64,000 nt of DNA from Pseudomonadota bacterium (GCA_018241405.1 JAFEDY010000030.1:53791-117790); one strand, 5' to 3'; positions 44,400 through 53,857 are shown, counted from the first letter of the stretch. Notes: generated by a model not told the origin, from the sequence alone. Program-made: numbers and translations.

Positions 44400-45383
44400 A
44401 TGAACGAATCCCCACCATCCCCCGCGCCCGAGGAGCTGCTCGGCCCCGTGCGGCATCTGCGCCTGAAGGCCGCGGCGCTCTTGCTGCTCACGCTGGCGCT
44501 GATCGCGGGCTCGGTGCTCTACCTGCTGTACGCGCGCGGCGCCTTCGAGCCCACGCAGCCGCTGGTGCTGCTGGCCGACGACTCCGAGGGCGTGAGCGTG
44601 GGCATGGACATGACCTTCTCCGGCTTTCCCATAGGCCGCGTGCGGCGCATCGAGCTGGCGGGCGACGGCAACGTGCGCATCCTGGTCGACGTGGCCCGGC
44701 GCGACGCGCACTGGCTGCGCCAGTCCAGCGTCTTCACGCTGATGCGCGGCCTGGTCGGGGGCACCACCATCAAGGCCTACAGCGGCGTTCTGAGCGATCC
44801 GCCGCTGGCGGCCGGCGCCGAGCGCCCGGTGCTGCGCGGCGATGCCGCGGCCGAGATCCCGCAGCTCATGGCCACGGCGCGCCAGCTGCTCGACAACCTG
44901 CAGCAGCTCACCGCACAGGACTCGGCGCTGGATGCCACGCTGTCCCAGGTGCGCCGGCTGAGCGAGCGGCTGAACGCGCCGGCCGGCGCGCTGGGCGTGC
45001 TGATGGGCAACGAGGCTGACGCGCGCAAGGTGCTGCAGACCCTGGAGCGCAGCAACCAGCTGCTCGCGCGCATCGACGCCCTGGCGGCCCGGGCGGACCG
45101 CCAGGTCTTTGGCGCTGCGGGTCAGCCCGGCCTGGTGCCCGAGCTGCGCAATACCGTGCTGCAGCTGACCGCCCTGCTGCAGGACGCGCGCCAGAGCCTG
45201 ACCAAGGTGGACGCCGTGCTGGCCGAGGCCCAGGCCGTGGGCGCCAACGCCCGCGTGGCCACCACCGACCTGGACGCGCTGCGCGCCCAGGTCGAGGCCA
45301 GCCTGCGCAAGGTGGACGGCCTGGTGAGCGAGATCAACCGCAAATGGCCCTTCGCGCGCGACACCGAGCTGAAACTGCCATGA
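44400..45383 (+). CDS. MlaD/MCE-domain lipid-binding protein
   Basis: A 327-residue protein. One N-terminal helix (about 26-46) anchors it in the inner membrane. An MCE domain (about 52-130) carries SEGVSVGMDMTFSGFPIGRVRRIEL. A long helical C-terminus (about 150-320) full of Leu/Gln/Ala (ATARQLLDNLQQLTAQD, LQLTALLQDARQSL) would form a coiled-coil tube like those of YebT/PqiB-type or mycobacterial MCE proteins. ATG 44400 is 11 bp after the MlaE stop codon; the longer frame to 43653 is the shadow of MlaE. It ends in an ATGA overlap with the lipoprotein gene. Confidence 0.85.
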   Translation: MNESPPSPAPEELLGPVRHLRLKAAALLLLTLALIAGSVLYLLYARGAFEPTQPLVLLADDSEGVSVGMDMTFSGFPIGRVRRIELAGDGNVRILVDVARRDAHWLRQSSVFTLMRGLVGGTTIKAYSGVLSDPPLAAGAERPVLRGDAAAEIPQLMATARQLLDNLQQLTAQDSALDATLSQVRRLSERLNAPAGALGVLMGNEADARKVLQTLERSNQLLARIDALAARADRQVFGAAGQPGLVPELRNTVLQLTALLQDARQSLTKVDAVLAEAQAVGANARVATTDLDALRAQVEASLRKVDGLVSEINRKWPFARDTELKLP

Positions 45384-46072
45384 ACCCCATGCCGCGCACC
45401 ACCACCCTGCGCCGCCTGCTGGCGCCCGCCCTGGCCGCACTGCTGACCGCCTGCGGCAACCAGCCCCCCGTGCCCGACTGGCAGCTGAACGCCCACGGCG
45501 CGGCCGAGCGCGCCAGCGCCGCCTATCTGGCGGGCGACGAGCGCGTGGCACGGCAGGAATGGGCCCGCGCGCGTGCCGAAGTCGCACGCACCGGCCGCCC
45601 CGAACTGCTGGCGCGCCTGGAGCTGCTGCGCTGCGCGGCCCAGCTCGCCAGCCTGGAGGGCGGCGCCTGCCCGGCCTTCGAGCCGCTGCGCCAGGACGCC
45701 ACGCCGCCAGAGCGCGCCTACGCCGACTATCTTGCAGGCCAATCCACGCCCGAGCAGACCGCGCTGCTGCCCGCCGCGCAGCGCAACGCCGCCGCCAGCG
45801 TGCAGGCCATAGCCGGCATTGCCGACCCGCTGTCGCGCCTGGTGGCGGCCGGCGCCGCCGTGCAGGCCGGCCGCGCTACGCCCCAGCTATTGGAGCTGGC
45901 CAGCGACACCGCCGCCGCCCAGGGCTGGCGCCGCCCGCTGCTGGCCTGGCTGCGGCTGCGCGTGCGGCAGGCAAGGGCTGCGGGCGACGAATCTCTTGTG
46001 GGGCGGCTGGAGCGGCGTATCGCCATCATTGAAAGCGGCGGTGCGCCCGCCGTTCAAGCGCCAAAGAACTGA
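45380..46072 (+). CDS. Lipoprotein of the MCE operon
   Basis: A 230-residue protein with a lipobox (ALLTAC-GNQ) after a short hydrophobic signal, so it is lipid-anchored. The rest is alpha-helical, Ala/Arg-rich and resembles tetratricopeptide-like repeats (ERASAAYLAGDERVARQEWARA). I do not recognise a named family. Its start overlaps the MlaD-like stop codon by 4 bases, which argues for a structural partner in the same transporter, perhaps at the outer membrane. It overlaps the 3' end of the convergent PEP mutase-like gene by 19 bases. Confidence 0.7.
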   Translation: MNPMPRTTTLRRLLAPALAALLTACGNQPPVPDWQLNAHGAAERASAAYLAGDERVARQEWARARAEVARTGRPELLARLELLRCAAQLASLEGGACPAFEPLRQDATPPERAYADYLAGQSTPEQTALLPAAQRNAAASVQAIAGIADPLSRLVAAGAAVQAGRATPQLLELASDTAAAQGWRRPLLAWLRLRVRQARAAGDESLVGRLERRIAIIESGGAPAVQAPKN

Positions 46073-46884
46073 TTGAGTTCCTTGCCCGGCAGCGCGTCGG
46101 CAAAGCCGTCGAAGCGCCCCTCGGTCGCCAGCAGGCGCGCGGCTCGGTCAAAGCCGCCCCAGGCCGCGCGCGCCAACGCGCCGCCCACGCTGACGCGGCG
46201 CACGCCCAGCGCCGCCAGGTCGGCCATCGTGAGCTGGCTGGCCGCGCCCACCAGCACGTTGACGGGCTTGGGCGCCACGGCGGCCACTACGGCCGCGATC
46301 TGCTCGCGCGTGTGGATGCCGGGCGCGTACAGGCAGTCGGCACCGGCCTCGGCATAGGCGCGCAGGCGGGCGATGACATCCTGCAGGTCGGGGCGGCCGA
46401 CGATGAAATTCTCGGCGCGGCCGACCAGCAGCACGTCGTCGCCCGACGCGTCTATGGCCGCGCGCGCGGCGCGCAGGCGCGTCACCGCTTCATCCAGCGG
46501 CAGCAGCGGCGCGGCCGGGTCGCCCGTGGAGTCTTCGATCGACAGGCCCGCCACGCCCGTGGCGATGGCCAGCCGCACGTTGCGCGCCACGCCCTCGGCG
46601 TCCTCGGCAAAACCATGTTCGAAGTCGGCATTCAGCGGCAGGCCGGTGGCCGCCACCATCTCGCGCAGGTGGGCCAGCACCTCGGGCAGCGGCAGGGCGC
46701 CGTCGGGCCGGCCGCGCGACCAGGCGTGGCCCGAGCTGGTCGTGCCCAGCGCCTTGAAGCCCAGGCCTGCGAGCCAGCGCGCTGAGCCCGCGTCCCAGGG
46801 GTTGGGGATAGCAAAGCAGCCCGCGGCGTGCAGCTGACGGAAGGCGGCGCGGCGCGCGCGGATCTGGGTGGTGTCGGGGTGCAT
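46054..46884 (-). CDS. Isocitrate lyase/PEP mutase superfamily protein
   Basis: A 276-residue TIM-barrel protein. FAIPNPWDAGSARWLAGLGFKALGTTSSG is the conserved opening, LNADFEHGF supplies the metal-binding acidic residues, and GLSIEDSTGDP, LLVGRAENF and DCLYAPGI follow the superfamily order. It lacks the lyase hallmark KKCGH, so it is not isocitrate lyase; carboxy-PEP mutase or oxaloacetate-hydrolase-like chemistry is possible. It is the last gene of a leftward run after the NAD(P)HX repair gene (21-bp gap). Substrate unknown. Confidence 0.85.
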   Translation of the reverse strand: MHPDTTQIRARRAAFRQLHAAGCFAIPNPWDAGSARWLAGLGFKALGTTSSGHAWSRGRPDGALPLPEVLAHLREMVAATGLPLNADFEHGFAEDAEGVARNVRLAIATGVAGLSIEDSTGDPAAPLLPLDEAVTRLRAARAAIDASGDDVLLVGRAENFIVGRPDLQDVIARLRAYAEAGADCLYAPGIHTREQIAAVVAAVAPKPVNVLVGAASQLTMADLAALGVRRVSVGGALARAAWGGFDRAARLLATEGRFDGFADALPGKELNQFFGA

Positions 46885-46905
46885 GGTTTTACCTCCTTAT
46901 ATGAC

Positions 46906-48423
46906 TCAACAGGCCAGCGCCTGCGCCAGGCGGCCAGCCGTCAGCGCTTGCCCTTGTGGCCAGCAGTCCGCCGCCGCGCCGTGCAGCCAGCAGGCGTGGC
47001 TGGCGGCGTCGAATGCGGCCATGGCATCGGCCCGCGGCGCGGCGGCCAGGCGGGCGCCGACCAGTCCGGCCAGCACGTCGCCCGTGCCGCCCGTGGCCAG
47101 CAAGGCGTTGCCCGTGGGGTTGATGCGCGGCGGCTGGCCCGAGGTGGCGATGACGCTGCCCGAGCCCTTGAGCAGCGCGGTGCAGGCAAAGCGCTCGGCC
47201 AGCACCCGGGCGGCGGCCAGGCGGTCGGCCTGCACGCTGGCCGTGTCGCAGGCCAGCAGGCGCGCGGCCTCCAGCGGGTGAGGCGTGAGCACGGTGGCGT
47301 GGTCGGGGCGTTGGCCGCGTGCGTGCAACAGTGCCTGCAACTGCGGGTCGGCGGCGATGGCGTTGAGCGCATCGGCATCCAGCACCAGGCGCGGCGCCTG
47401 TTCAAGCACTTGCGGCAGCACGGCGGCCACGGCCGCGCCGCCGCCGCAGCCGCAGACCACGGTGGCGCTGTCCAGCGCCAGCGCCTCGAAACGGCGCAGC
47501 ATGAGCTCGGGCTGCTGCGGCAGGGCGGTGGTGGCACCGCCGTCCAGCAGGGCCAGCAGCACGCGCCCGGCGCCGCCATGCAGGGCCGCGCCGGCGGCCA
47601 GCAGGGCCGCGCCCGTCATGCCCATGCCACGTGCGGCCAGGCCTTCGCCGCCGATGATGGCCACGTCGCCGCGGCTGCCCTTGTGGCTGGCATGGGGGCG
47701 TGCCGCGGCCGGCGGCGGCCCGGCGAGCCAGGCGCCGGGTGCCTCGGCCGGTGTCGTCACGCCCAGGTCGTCAAACCAGACGCTGCCCGCCGCGTCGCGC
47801 CCATGGGCGGTGAACAGGCCGCTCTTGAGCGTGAGCAGGGACAGCGTGTGGCGCGCAGCCGCGGGCGGCCCATTCATGCCCAATCCCGGTGCGAACTGGC
47901 CCTGGTCCGCGATCAGTCCCGAGGGCAGATCGATGCACAGCGTGGGCGCGGGGCTGGCGTGCATGTGCCCCAGCCAGGCCAGCAGCCGCGTGTCGGGCGG
48001 CTGGGCGCGTGGCTGGGCGGTGAGGCCCAGGCCCAGCAGCGCGTCCACGCACAGATCCTGGGCGCCGAGCACCGGCGGCGCATCGGCAAAGGGCACGCCG
48101 GCGTCGCGCGCGCGCTGCCAGGACAGGCGCGCGTCGGCCGGCAGCGCATCGGGCATACCCAGCCAGGTGGCGCGCACCGGGTGGCCGGCGCGGTGCAGCA
48201 GCATGGCGGCCTCCAGCCCGTCGCCGCCGTTGTTGCCGCCGCCGCAGGCGATCCAGAAGCAGCGCGCGTGCGGCGCCAGCGCCAGCGCCAGGCGGGCCGT
48301 GGCGCGGCCGGCGCGCTGCATCAGCGTATGCGGCGGCAGGGCGGCAGCGGCGGCAGCCTCCATGCGGCGCGTGGCCGCGCTGTCGAACAGGGCGTGGGGC
48401 TGGTCGGGCGTGATGCGCTGCAT
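46906..48423 (-). CDS. nnr: Bifunctional NAD(P)H-hydrate epimerase/ADP-dependent dehydratase
   Basis: A 505-residue two-domain repair enzyme, close to the usual length of about 500. The N-terminal YjeF_N epimerase has ACGGGNNGGDGLEAA (59-73) and CIDLPSGL. The C-terminal kinase-like dehydratase has KGSRGDVAIIGGEG, VLTPHPLEAARLL, LLKGSGSVIA and NPTGNALLATGGTGDVLAG. Together they reconvert damaged NADHX and NADPHX to NAD(P)H. It lies 42 bp after the amino-acid oxidase-like gene. The very Ala-rich composition is normal for this genome. Confidence 0.95.
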   Translation of the reverse strand: MQRITPDQPHALFDSAATRRMEAAAAAALPPHTLMQRAGRATARLALALAPHARCFWIACGGGNNGGDGLEAAMLLHRAGHPVRATWLGMPDALPADARLSWQRARDAGVPFADAPPVLGAQDLCVDALLGLGLTAQPRAQPPDTRLLAWLGHMHASPAPTLCIDLPSGLIADQGQFAPGLGMNGPPAAARHTLSLLTLKSGLFTAHGRDAAGSVWFDDLGVTTPAEAPGAWLAGPPPAAARPHASHKGSRGDVAIIGGEGLAARGMGMTGAALLAAGAALHGGAGRVLLALLDGGATTALPQQPELMLRRFEALALDSATVVCGCGGGAAVAAVLPQVLEQAPRLVLDADALNAIAADPQLQALLHARGQRPDHATVLTPHPLEAARLLACDTASVQADRLAAARVLAERFACTALLKGSGSVIATSGQPPRINPTGNALLATGGTGDVLAGLVGARLAAAPRADAMAAFDAASHACWLHGAAADCWPQGQALTAGRLAQALAC

Positions 48424-48465
48424 GGGCGCATTGTGGCGCCGCCTGCCGCCGATCCGAAAGCCGGC

Positions 48466-49713
48466 TTAAAAGCGCTGCACGCGAAACGGCTGCAGGTCAA
48501 AGGCGGGCGCGCGCCCGGCGATCAAGTCAGCCAGCGCACGTGCGCTGCCGCAGGCCTGGGCCCAGCCGCAGGCGCCGTGACCGGCGTTGATCCACAGACC
48601 TGCGTGTCCGCTGGTGCCGATCACGGGCGCGCCATCGGGCAGGGTGGGGCGCGCGCCGCGCCAGACTTGCACCTGGGGCGAGGAGGTGAGTGCCCCGCCC
48701 GGGAACCAGCCCGACAGCGCCAGGTACAGGGTCTGCAGCGTGGGTGCGTGCTGCGCGCCGCCGGCCGGGCCCAGTTCGGCGCCGCCGGATACGCGCACGC
48801 GCTGGCCCTGGCGCGTGATGGTGAGGTGGTGCAGCGGGTCGATCACGCTGCCCTGGGGGGCATGGCTGTCCTCGCGCAGCGGAGCGCTGATGGTGTAGCC
48901 GTGTACGGCGGCCAAGGGCAGGCGCAGGCCCAGCGGGCGCAGCAGGGCGGCGCTGGCCAGGCCTGTGCACAGCACCACGGCGTCAAAGCGCCGGGGCGCG
49001 GCCTCGCCCGCGATCTGCAGGCTGGCGGCGCCGCTGCTCAGTGCCTGCACGCGCGCGCCGAAGACGCATTGCGCGCCCTGCTCTTGGGCGGCGTGGCGCA
49101 GGATCTGGGCGAACAGGCGGCAGTTGCCGGCCTCGCCGCCGGGCGCGTGCAGGGCGCCGGCCAGCGGCGCATCGCTGGACAGGCCGGGTTCTATGAGCCG
49201 GGCGGTGTCGGCGTCTACCTCATGAAGGATTTCGCCCGCGTCGCGCAGCAGTTGCAGCGCGGGCTGCAGCTGTTCCATGTCTTCGGGCCTGCGCAACAGT
49301 ACCAGGGTGCCGCGGCTGGTTTCCATGTCCACGTCGAACAGCTGGGCCAGCTCACGCGTGCGCGCCAGGCTGTAGCGGCCCAGTCCTTCGAGTGCGGCAA
49401 GCAGGGTGGGGGCCGTGGGGTCACTGCCAGCCCTGATCCAGCGCCGACGCCAGGTCAGGCCCGATATGCCGGCGCCGCGCACCAGCTGCGGTGCGGACGG
49501 GCTGGCCCAGAGGCGGCGCTTAGCGCCAGCGCCGATGCCGGGGGTAGCCCAGGGCAGGAGCAGCGCCGGGGCCAGCAGGCCGGCGCTGCCGAAGCTCGCC
49601 TCCTCGGCAGCGGCGGCGCGCTGTTCAAAGACGGTGACCTCATGGCCGTCTGCGGCCAGTTCATAGGCGGTGGCCGCGCCGACGATGCCGGCGCCGACGA
49701 TGGCAATCTGCAT
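48466..49713 (-). CDS. FAD-dependent amino-acid dehydrogenase, DadA-like
   Basis: A 415-residue flavoprotein of the DAO family. The Rossmann motif GAGIVGAATAYELA is at residues 7-20, followed by VTVFE. DAVVLCTGLASAALL and GLWINAGHGACGWAQACG at the C-terminus match D-amino-acid dehydrogenase (DadA), which is about 430 residues long. It should deaminate D-amino acids and pass electrons to the respiratory chain. ATG 49713 begins exactly at the FAD-binding strand (MQIAIVGAG), so longer starts to 49839, which cross a repeat and the amidase end, are rejected. Other DAO-family substrates remain possible. Confidence 0.85.
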   Translation of the reverse strand: MQIAIVGAGIVGAATAYELAADGHEVTVFEQRAAAAEEASFGSAGLLAPALLLPWATPGIGAGAKRRLWASPSAPQLVRGAGISGLTWRRRWIRAGSDPTAPTLLAALEGLGRYSLARTRELAQLFDVDMETSRGTLVLLRRPEDMEQLQPALQLLRDAGEILHEVDADTARLIEPGLSSDAPLAGALHAPGGEAGNCRLFAQILRHAAQEQGAQCVFGARVQALSSGAASLQIAGEAAPRRFDAVVLCTGLASAALLRPLGLRLPLAAVHGYTISAPLREDSHAPQGSVIDPLHHLTITRQGQRVRVSGGAELGPAGGAQHAPTLQTLYLALSGWFPGGALTSSPQVQVWRGARPTLPDGAPVIGTSGHAGLWINAGHGACGWAQACGSARALADLIAGRAPAFDLQPFRVQRF

Positions 49714-49724
49714 GAAATATGGGG

Positions 49725-49785
49725 ATAAGAGGCCTTTGACGCTTATATGGTAAGCGCTGGCAGCTATTGTTTTTGTAATTCCTGT
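49725..49785 (-). repeat. Palindromic repeat copy that supplies the amidase stop codon
   Basis: Read leftwards it contains ACAATAGCTGCCAGCGCTTA followed by CCATATAAGCG and AAAGGCC, matching the copy at 43490. It fills the amidase/DadA intergenic gap, and its CAATAG supplies the last Gln codon and the stop of the amidase gene. Confidence 0.65.
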
Positions 49786-51110
49786 TCGATCAACAGGCCG
49801 ACGTTCAGCACCGCGTCGTCGCGCAGCGCGCCATGCCACACCATCAGGCCCATGGGCAGCTCGCCCGCCTGGTGGCAGGGCAGGGACAGGGCGCAGCCGT
49901 CCAGCATGTTGACCACGCTGGTGTTGCGCAGCAGCAGGGCGTTGACGCGGAAGAACTCCGCGTCACGCACGCTGCCCGGCGCCACGGATGCAATGGTGGG
50001 CGCGGCGATGGGCACGGTGGGCGAGAGCAGGGCGTCAAAGCCCGCCATGGCGGCCTCCATGCGCGTGATCCAGGCGCGGCGTGTGTGCAGCAGGGTGATG
50101 TAGTCGGCGGCCGACATGCGGGCGCCGCGCTCTATGCGGCTTCTCACGCGCGGGTCGTAGCGGTCTGCGTGCTGCGCAAGCAGCGCCCGGTGCCAGGCGT
50201 AGCTTTCGGCGGCGGAGAGGCCGCCGGTGGCGTTCAGCTCGGCCAGCTGCGCGGTCTCGGGCAGGGCGATCTCGGTGATGTGTGCGCCGGCGTGGCGCAG
50301 CCGCCGCAGCGTGCGCTCGAAGGCCTGGGTCACGGCCTCGTCCAGCCCGTCAAGGAACAGCGTGGCGGGCACGGCCAGGCGCCAGGCCGACAGCGGCGCC
50401 GGGCTGCGCGTGACGCGGCGCGCGGCCAGGATCTCGTGCGCCACGATGGCGTCGCGCACGCTGCGCGTGAGGGCGCAGGCCGTATCCAGCGTGGTCGATA
50501 GCGGTACGGCGCCGTCGGTGGGCACCAGGCGCGCCGTATTCTTGAAACCCACGATGCCGTTCAGGGCCGCGGGGATGCGGATGGAGCCGCCCGTGTCCGA
50601 GCCCAGGCCGATGAAGGCCGCGCCCGTGGCCACCGACACCCCTGCCCCCGAGGAGGAGCCGCCCGGCACGCGCGCGGGGCCGGGCAGGGCGCCGTGGCGC
50701 GCATCATGGGCCGCGGGCGTGCCGAAATGCGGGTTCACGCCCACGCCGGAAAAGGCGAATTCCACCATGTGCGTGTGGCCGATGATGGCGGCGCCCGCGC
50801 GGCGCAGGCGCGCCACGGCCGTGCAGTCGGCCAGGGCAGGGGGGGCGTCGGCCAGCACGGTGGAGCCTGCGGCCGTGGCCATTCCCCGGATGTCGAACAA
50901 GTCCTTGACCGACACCGCCAGTCCCGCCAGCGGCAGCTGCGCCACGCCGGGCGCGGCAGCGGTGGTGCGTGCCTCCCCGTAGCAGGTGTTGCGAAACACA
51001 TGGGCGCAGGCCGGGCCCTGGGCGGCAGCGATGCAGCGCTCGAGTACTTCTGCGGCGCTGGAATGTCCGGCAGCCACCGGGCTGCGGGTGGAGACAAGGT
51101 CGGCCAACAT
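49764..51110 (-). CDS. Amidase signature family hydrolase
   Basis: A 448-residue member of the amidase signature family. The Ser-cisSer-Lys triad is K69 (VSVKDLFD), S152 (PGGSSSGAG) and S176 (GSDTGGSIR), with normal spacing between the two serines. GNTARLVPTDG-like and DALLSPTVPIAAP segments follow the family order. It hydrolyses an amide to acid and ammonia or amine. It heads a leftward run with DadA-like, nnr and PEP mutase-like genes, perhaps for use of nitrogen compounds; this is inference. Its last residues (ELQKQ) and stop lie inside a palindromic repeat, so the C-terminus may have been rewritten by insertion. Confidence 0.9.
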   Translation of the reverse strand: MLADLVSTRSPVAAGHSSAAEVLERCIAAAQGPACAHVFRNTCYGEARTTAAAPGVAQLPLAGLAVSVKDLFDIRGMATAAGSTVLADAPPALADCTAVARLRRAGAAIIGHTHMVEFAFSGVGVNPHFGTPAAHDARHGALPGPARVPGGSSSGAGVSVATGAAFIGLGSDTGGSIRIPAALNGIVGFKNTARLVPTDGAVPLSTTLDTACALTRSVRDAIVAHEILAARRVTRSPAPLSAWRLAVPATLFLDGLDEAVTQAFERTLRRLRHAGAHITEIALPETAQLAELNATGGLSAAESYAWHRALLAQHADRYDPRVRSRIERGARMSAADYITLLHTRRAWITRMEAAMAGFDALLSPTVPIAAPTIASVAPGSVRDAEFFRVNALLLRNTSVVNMLDGCALSLPCHQAGELPMGLMVWHGALRDDAVLNVGLLIEQELQKQ

Positions 51111-51118
51111 GGTGGGTG

Positions 51119-51127
51119 TGCTAGAAT
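51119..51127 (+). promoter_or_regulatory. Extended -10 promoter of the rpsB operon
   Basis: TGC-TAGAAT is an extended -10 element 160 bp before the rpsB start. No convincing -35 is seen 17 bp upstream. Its position just outside the divergent amidase gene and before the rpsB leader hairpin fits a ribosomal-protein promoter. Confidence 0.5.
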
Positions 51128-51208
51128 CCTTGGGTTTTGCTGATAGCTGCTCGCCCCATGGTGCGCGGCCTGCGGCAAAACCAATCGCAAACCAGCCCCT
51201 TCAAGGTG

Positions 51209-51243
51209 TTGCGGCCTGCAAAAACAATTGTTGCAAGCCGCAA
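51209..51243 (+). promoter_or_regulatory. rpsB leader hairpin
   Basis: TTGCGGCCTGCAA and TTGCAAGCCGCAA pair over 13 positions with one mismatch around a 9-base loop, ending 43 bp before the rpsB ATG. rpsB-tsf is known to be controlled by S2 through its leader RNA in E. coli; whether this hairpin does that here is inference. Confidence 0.5.
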
Positions 51244-51286
51244 TTATTGGGGCTGGATTTTAGACCCAACCTTCGGAGAGATTTTC

Positions 51287-52039
51287 ATGTCCGTGACCAT
51301 GCGCGAAATGCTGGAAGCCGGTGTCCACTTTGGCCACCAGACCCGCTTCTGGAACCCCAAGATGGCCCCCTTCATCTTCGGCCATCGCAACAAGATTCAC
51401 ATCGTCAACCTGGAAAAGTCGCTGCCGATGTTCCAGGATGCGCAGAAGTTTGCCAAGCAGCTGGCTGCCAACCGCGGCACCATCCTGATGGTGGGCACCA
51501 AGCGCCAGGCCCGTGAGCTGGTGGCCGAGCAGGCGCAGCGCGCCGGTGTGCCTTATGTGGACCAGCGCTGGCTGGGCGGCATGCTGACCAACTTCAAGAC
51601 CGTCAAGACTTCGATCAAGCGCCTCAAGGACATGAAGGCCCAGCAGGAAGCCGGCCTGGAATCCATGAGCAAGAAGGAACAGCTGATGTTCGTGCGCGAG
51701 CTGGAGAAGCTCGAGAAGGACATCGGCGGCATCCAGGACATGAACGCCCTGCCCGACGCCATCTTCGTGATCGACGTGGGCTACCACAAGATCGCCGTGG
51801 CCGAGGCCAAGAAGCTGGGCATTCCGCTGATCGGTGTGGTGGATACCAACCACAACCCCGAAGGTATCGACTACGTGATCCCCGGTAACGACGACTCTGC
51901 CAAGGCCGTGGCCCTGTATGCCCGCGGCATCGCCGACGCGATCCTCGAAGGCCGTGCCAACGCCGTGAACGACGTGGTCAAGGCCGTCGCTGGCGAAGGC
52001 TCCGACGAATTCGTGGAAGTGGACGAGAACGCCGCCTAA
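51287..52039 (+). CDS. rpsB: 30S ribosomal protein S2
   Basis: A 250-residue protein starting [20 protein letters not shown], the canonical S2 N-terminus. [40 protein letters not shown] and [20 protein letters not shown] are conserved S2 segments. The acidic C-terminus is typical. GGAGAG at 51275-51280 supports the ATG at 51287; in-frame codons from 51137 are leader. S2 binds the head-body junction of the 30S subunit and is the first gene of the rpsB-tsf-pyrH-frr cluster. Confidence 0.98.
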   Translation: MSVTMREMLEAGVHFGHQTRFWNPKMAPFIFGHRNKIHIVNLEKSLPMFQDAQKFAKQLAANRGTILMVGTKRQARELVAEQAQRAGVPYVDQRWLGGMLTNFKTVKTSIKRLKDMKAQQEAGLESMSKKEQLMFVRELEKLEKDIGGIQDMNALPDAIFVIDVGYHKIAVAEAKKLGIPLIGVVDTNHNPEGIDYVIPGNDDSAKAVALYARGIADAILEGRANAVNDVVKAVAGEGSDEFVEVDENAA

Positions 52040-52073
52040 ATCAACGGGCTGTGCGATGCGTCGCAAGAAAAGC

Positions 52074-52100
52074 GGGGCCCTGGTGAGCCCCCTTTTTTTT
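52074..52100 (+). terminator. Terminator/attenuator between rpsB and tsf
   Basis: GGGGC (52074-52078) pairs with GCCCC (52087-52091), and eight T follow (52093-52100). The short stem suggests partial termination, which would let S2 and EF-Ts be made in different amounts. Confidence 0.65.
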
Positions 52101-52148
52101 AGCCCTCATTCCTGTAACGAACTGAACTGAAACACTGGAGAAATACCG

Positions 52149-53075
52149 ATGGCTGCTATTACCGCAAGCATGGTCGCTGAACTGCGTGGCAAGACCGATG
52201 CCCCCATGATGGAGTGCAAGAAGGCCCTGACCGAGGCCGGCGGCGACATGGGCAAGGCCGAGGAGCTGCTGCGCGTCAAGCTGGGCACCAAGGCGGGCAA
52301 GGCCGCTTCGCGCGTCACGGCCGAGGGCGTGGTGGCCGCGAGCATCAACGGCAACCTGGGCGCGCTGATCGAGGTCAACAGCGAAACCGACTTTGTGTCC
52401 AAGAACGACAGCTTCATCGCCATGGCCAACGCCGCGGCCAGGCTGGTGGCCGAGCACAACCCCGCCGACATCGCGGCCCTGGGTGCCCTGGCCTATGAAC
52501 AAGACGGCTTCGGCCCGACGCTGGAAGACGTGCGCAAGGGCCTGATCGGCAAGATCGGCGAGAACATGTCCTTCCGCCGCTTCAAGCGCTTTGCCGGCGC
52601 CAACCTGGCCCATTACCTGCACGGCTCGCGCATCGGCGTGGTGGTGGAGTTCGACGGTGACGCCACCGCCGCCAAGGACGTGGCCATGCATGTGGCCGCC
52701 ATGAAGCCCGCGGCGCTGACCAGCGCCGACGTGCCCGCCGACCTGATCGCCAAGGAGCGCGCCGTGGCCGAGGGCAAGGCCGAGGAAGCCAACAAGGAAC
52801 TGGTGGCCGCCGGCAAGCCCGCGCAGAGCGCCGAGATCACCGCCAAGCGCATCGACGGCGCCGTGCAGAAGTTCCTGAAGGAAGTCTCGCTGGCCGACCA
52901 GGTCTTCGTGAAGGCCGCCGACGGCAAACAGACCGTGGCCGGCATGCTCAAGGCCGCCAACACCACCGTCAAGGGCTTCACCCTGTATGTGGTGGGCGAG
53001 GGCATCGAGAAAAAGGCCGACGATTTCGCCGCCGAGGTGGCCGCCCAGGTTGCCGCCGCCAAGGCCGGCGCCTGA
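52149..53075 (+). CDS. tsf: Elongation factor Ts
   Basis: A 308-residue protein. The N-terminal domain has [19 protein letters not shown] and [19 protein letters not shown]. The core contains the nucleotide-exchange motif [13 protein letters not shown] (TDFV is the Tu-contact loop). EF-Ts regenerates EF-Tu-GTP. GGAG at 52137-52140 precedes the start. Length and domain order are those of beta-proteobacterial EF-Ts. Confidence 0.98.
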   Translation: MAAITASMVAELRGKTDAPMMECKKALTEAGGDMGKAEELLRVKLGTKAGKAASRVTAEGVVAASINGNLGALIEVNSETDFVSKNDSFIAMANAAARLVAEHNPADIAALGALAYEQDGFGPTLEDVRKGLIGKIGENMSFRRFKRFAGANLAHYLHGSRIGVVVEFDGDATAAKDVAMHVAAMKPAALTSADVPADLIAKERAVAEGKAEEANKELVAAGKPAQSAEITAKRIDGAVQKFLKEVSLADQVFVKAADGKQTVAGMLKAANTTVKGFTLYVVGEGIEKKADDFAAEVAAQVAAAKAGA

Positions 53076-53134
53076 TCGTCCGCCCGCCCGCCGTCACTGT
53101 CCCCTGTGTTCCTGCCTTACGGAGAAAATTGCCC

Positions 53135-53857
53135 ATGACCTCAGCCACACCGGCCCATAAGCGCATCCTGCTCAAGCTGTCTGGCGAGGCGCTGATGGGC
53201 GACGACGCCTTCGGCATCAACCGCAATACCATCGTGCGCATGGTCGGCGAGGTGGCCGAGGTCACGCGCCTGGGCGTGCAGGTCGCGCTGGTCATTGGCG
53301 GGGGCAATATCTTTCGCGGCGTGGCCGGCGGTGCCGAGGGCATGGACCGCGCCACGGCCGACTACATGGGCATGCTGGCCACGGTGATGAACTCGCTGGC
53401 GTTGGCCGATGCCATGAACAAGCAGGGCGTGACGGCGCGCGTCATGTCGGCCATCGACATCCAGCAGGTGGTCGAGCCCTATGTGCGCCCCAAGGCGCTG
53501 CAGTACCTGGAAGAGGGCAAGGTGGTGGTGTTTGCCGCCGGGACCGGCAACCCGTTCTTCACCACCGACACGGCCGCGGCCCTGCGCGGCGCCGAGATCG
53601 GCGCCGAGCTGGTGCTCAAGGCCACCAAGGTCGATGGCGTGTACACGGCCGACCCGATGAAGGATCCCACGGCCACGCGCTATGCCAAGCTCACGTTTGA
53701 CGAGGCCATGGTGCGCAACCTGGGCATCATGGATGCGACGGCGTTTGCGCTGTGCCGCGACCAGAAGCTGCCCATCCGCGTGTTCTCCATCCTCAAGCCC
53801 GGCGCACTCAAGCGCGTGGTCTTAGGCGAGGACGAAGGCACCTTGGTGTACGCTTGA
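53135..53857 (+). CDS. pyrH: UMP kinase
   Basis: A 240-residue amino-acid-kinase-fold enzyme. [13 protein letters not shown] (10-22), [24 protein letters not shown] and [13 protein letters not shown] are the diagnostic segments. It phosphorylates UMP to UDP and is allosterically controlled by GTP and UTP in most bacteria. ATG 53135 is used; an in-frame TTG at 53129 is the only earlier start. GGAGAA lies at 53121-53126. Confidence 0.97.
   Translation: MTSATPAHKRILLKLSGEALMGDDAFGINRNTIVRMVGEVAEVTRLGVQVALVIGGGNIFRGVAGGAEGMDRATADYMGMLATVMNSLALADAMNKQGVTARVMSAIDIQQVVEPYVRPKALQYLEEGKVVVFAAGTGNPFFTTDTAAALRGAEIGAELVLKATKVDGVYTADPMKDPTATRYAKLTFDEAMVRNLGIMDATAFALCRDQKLPIRVFSILKPGALKRVVLGEDEGTLVYA

Noticed and set aside
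46828..49728. A 966-codon open frame on the forward strand
   Set aside because: It lies opposite nnr and the DadA-like gene, which have complete motifs. Its composition (Gln/Gly/Ala/His-rich) is typical of antisense frames in such DNA.
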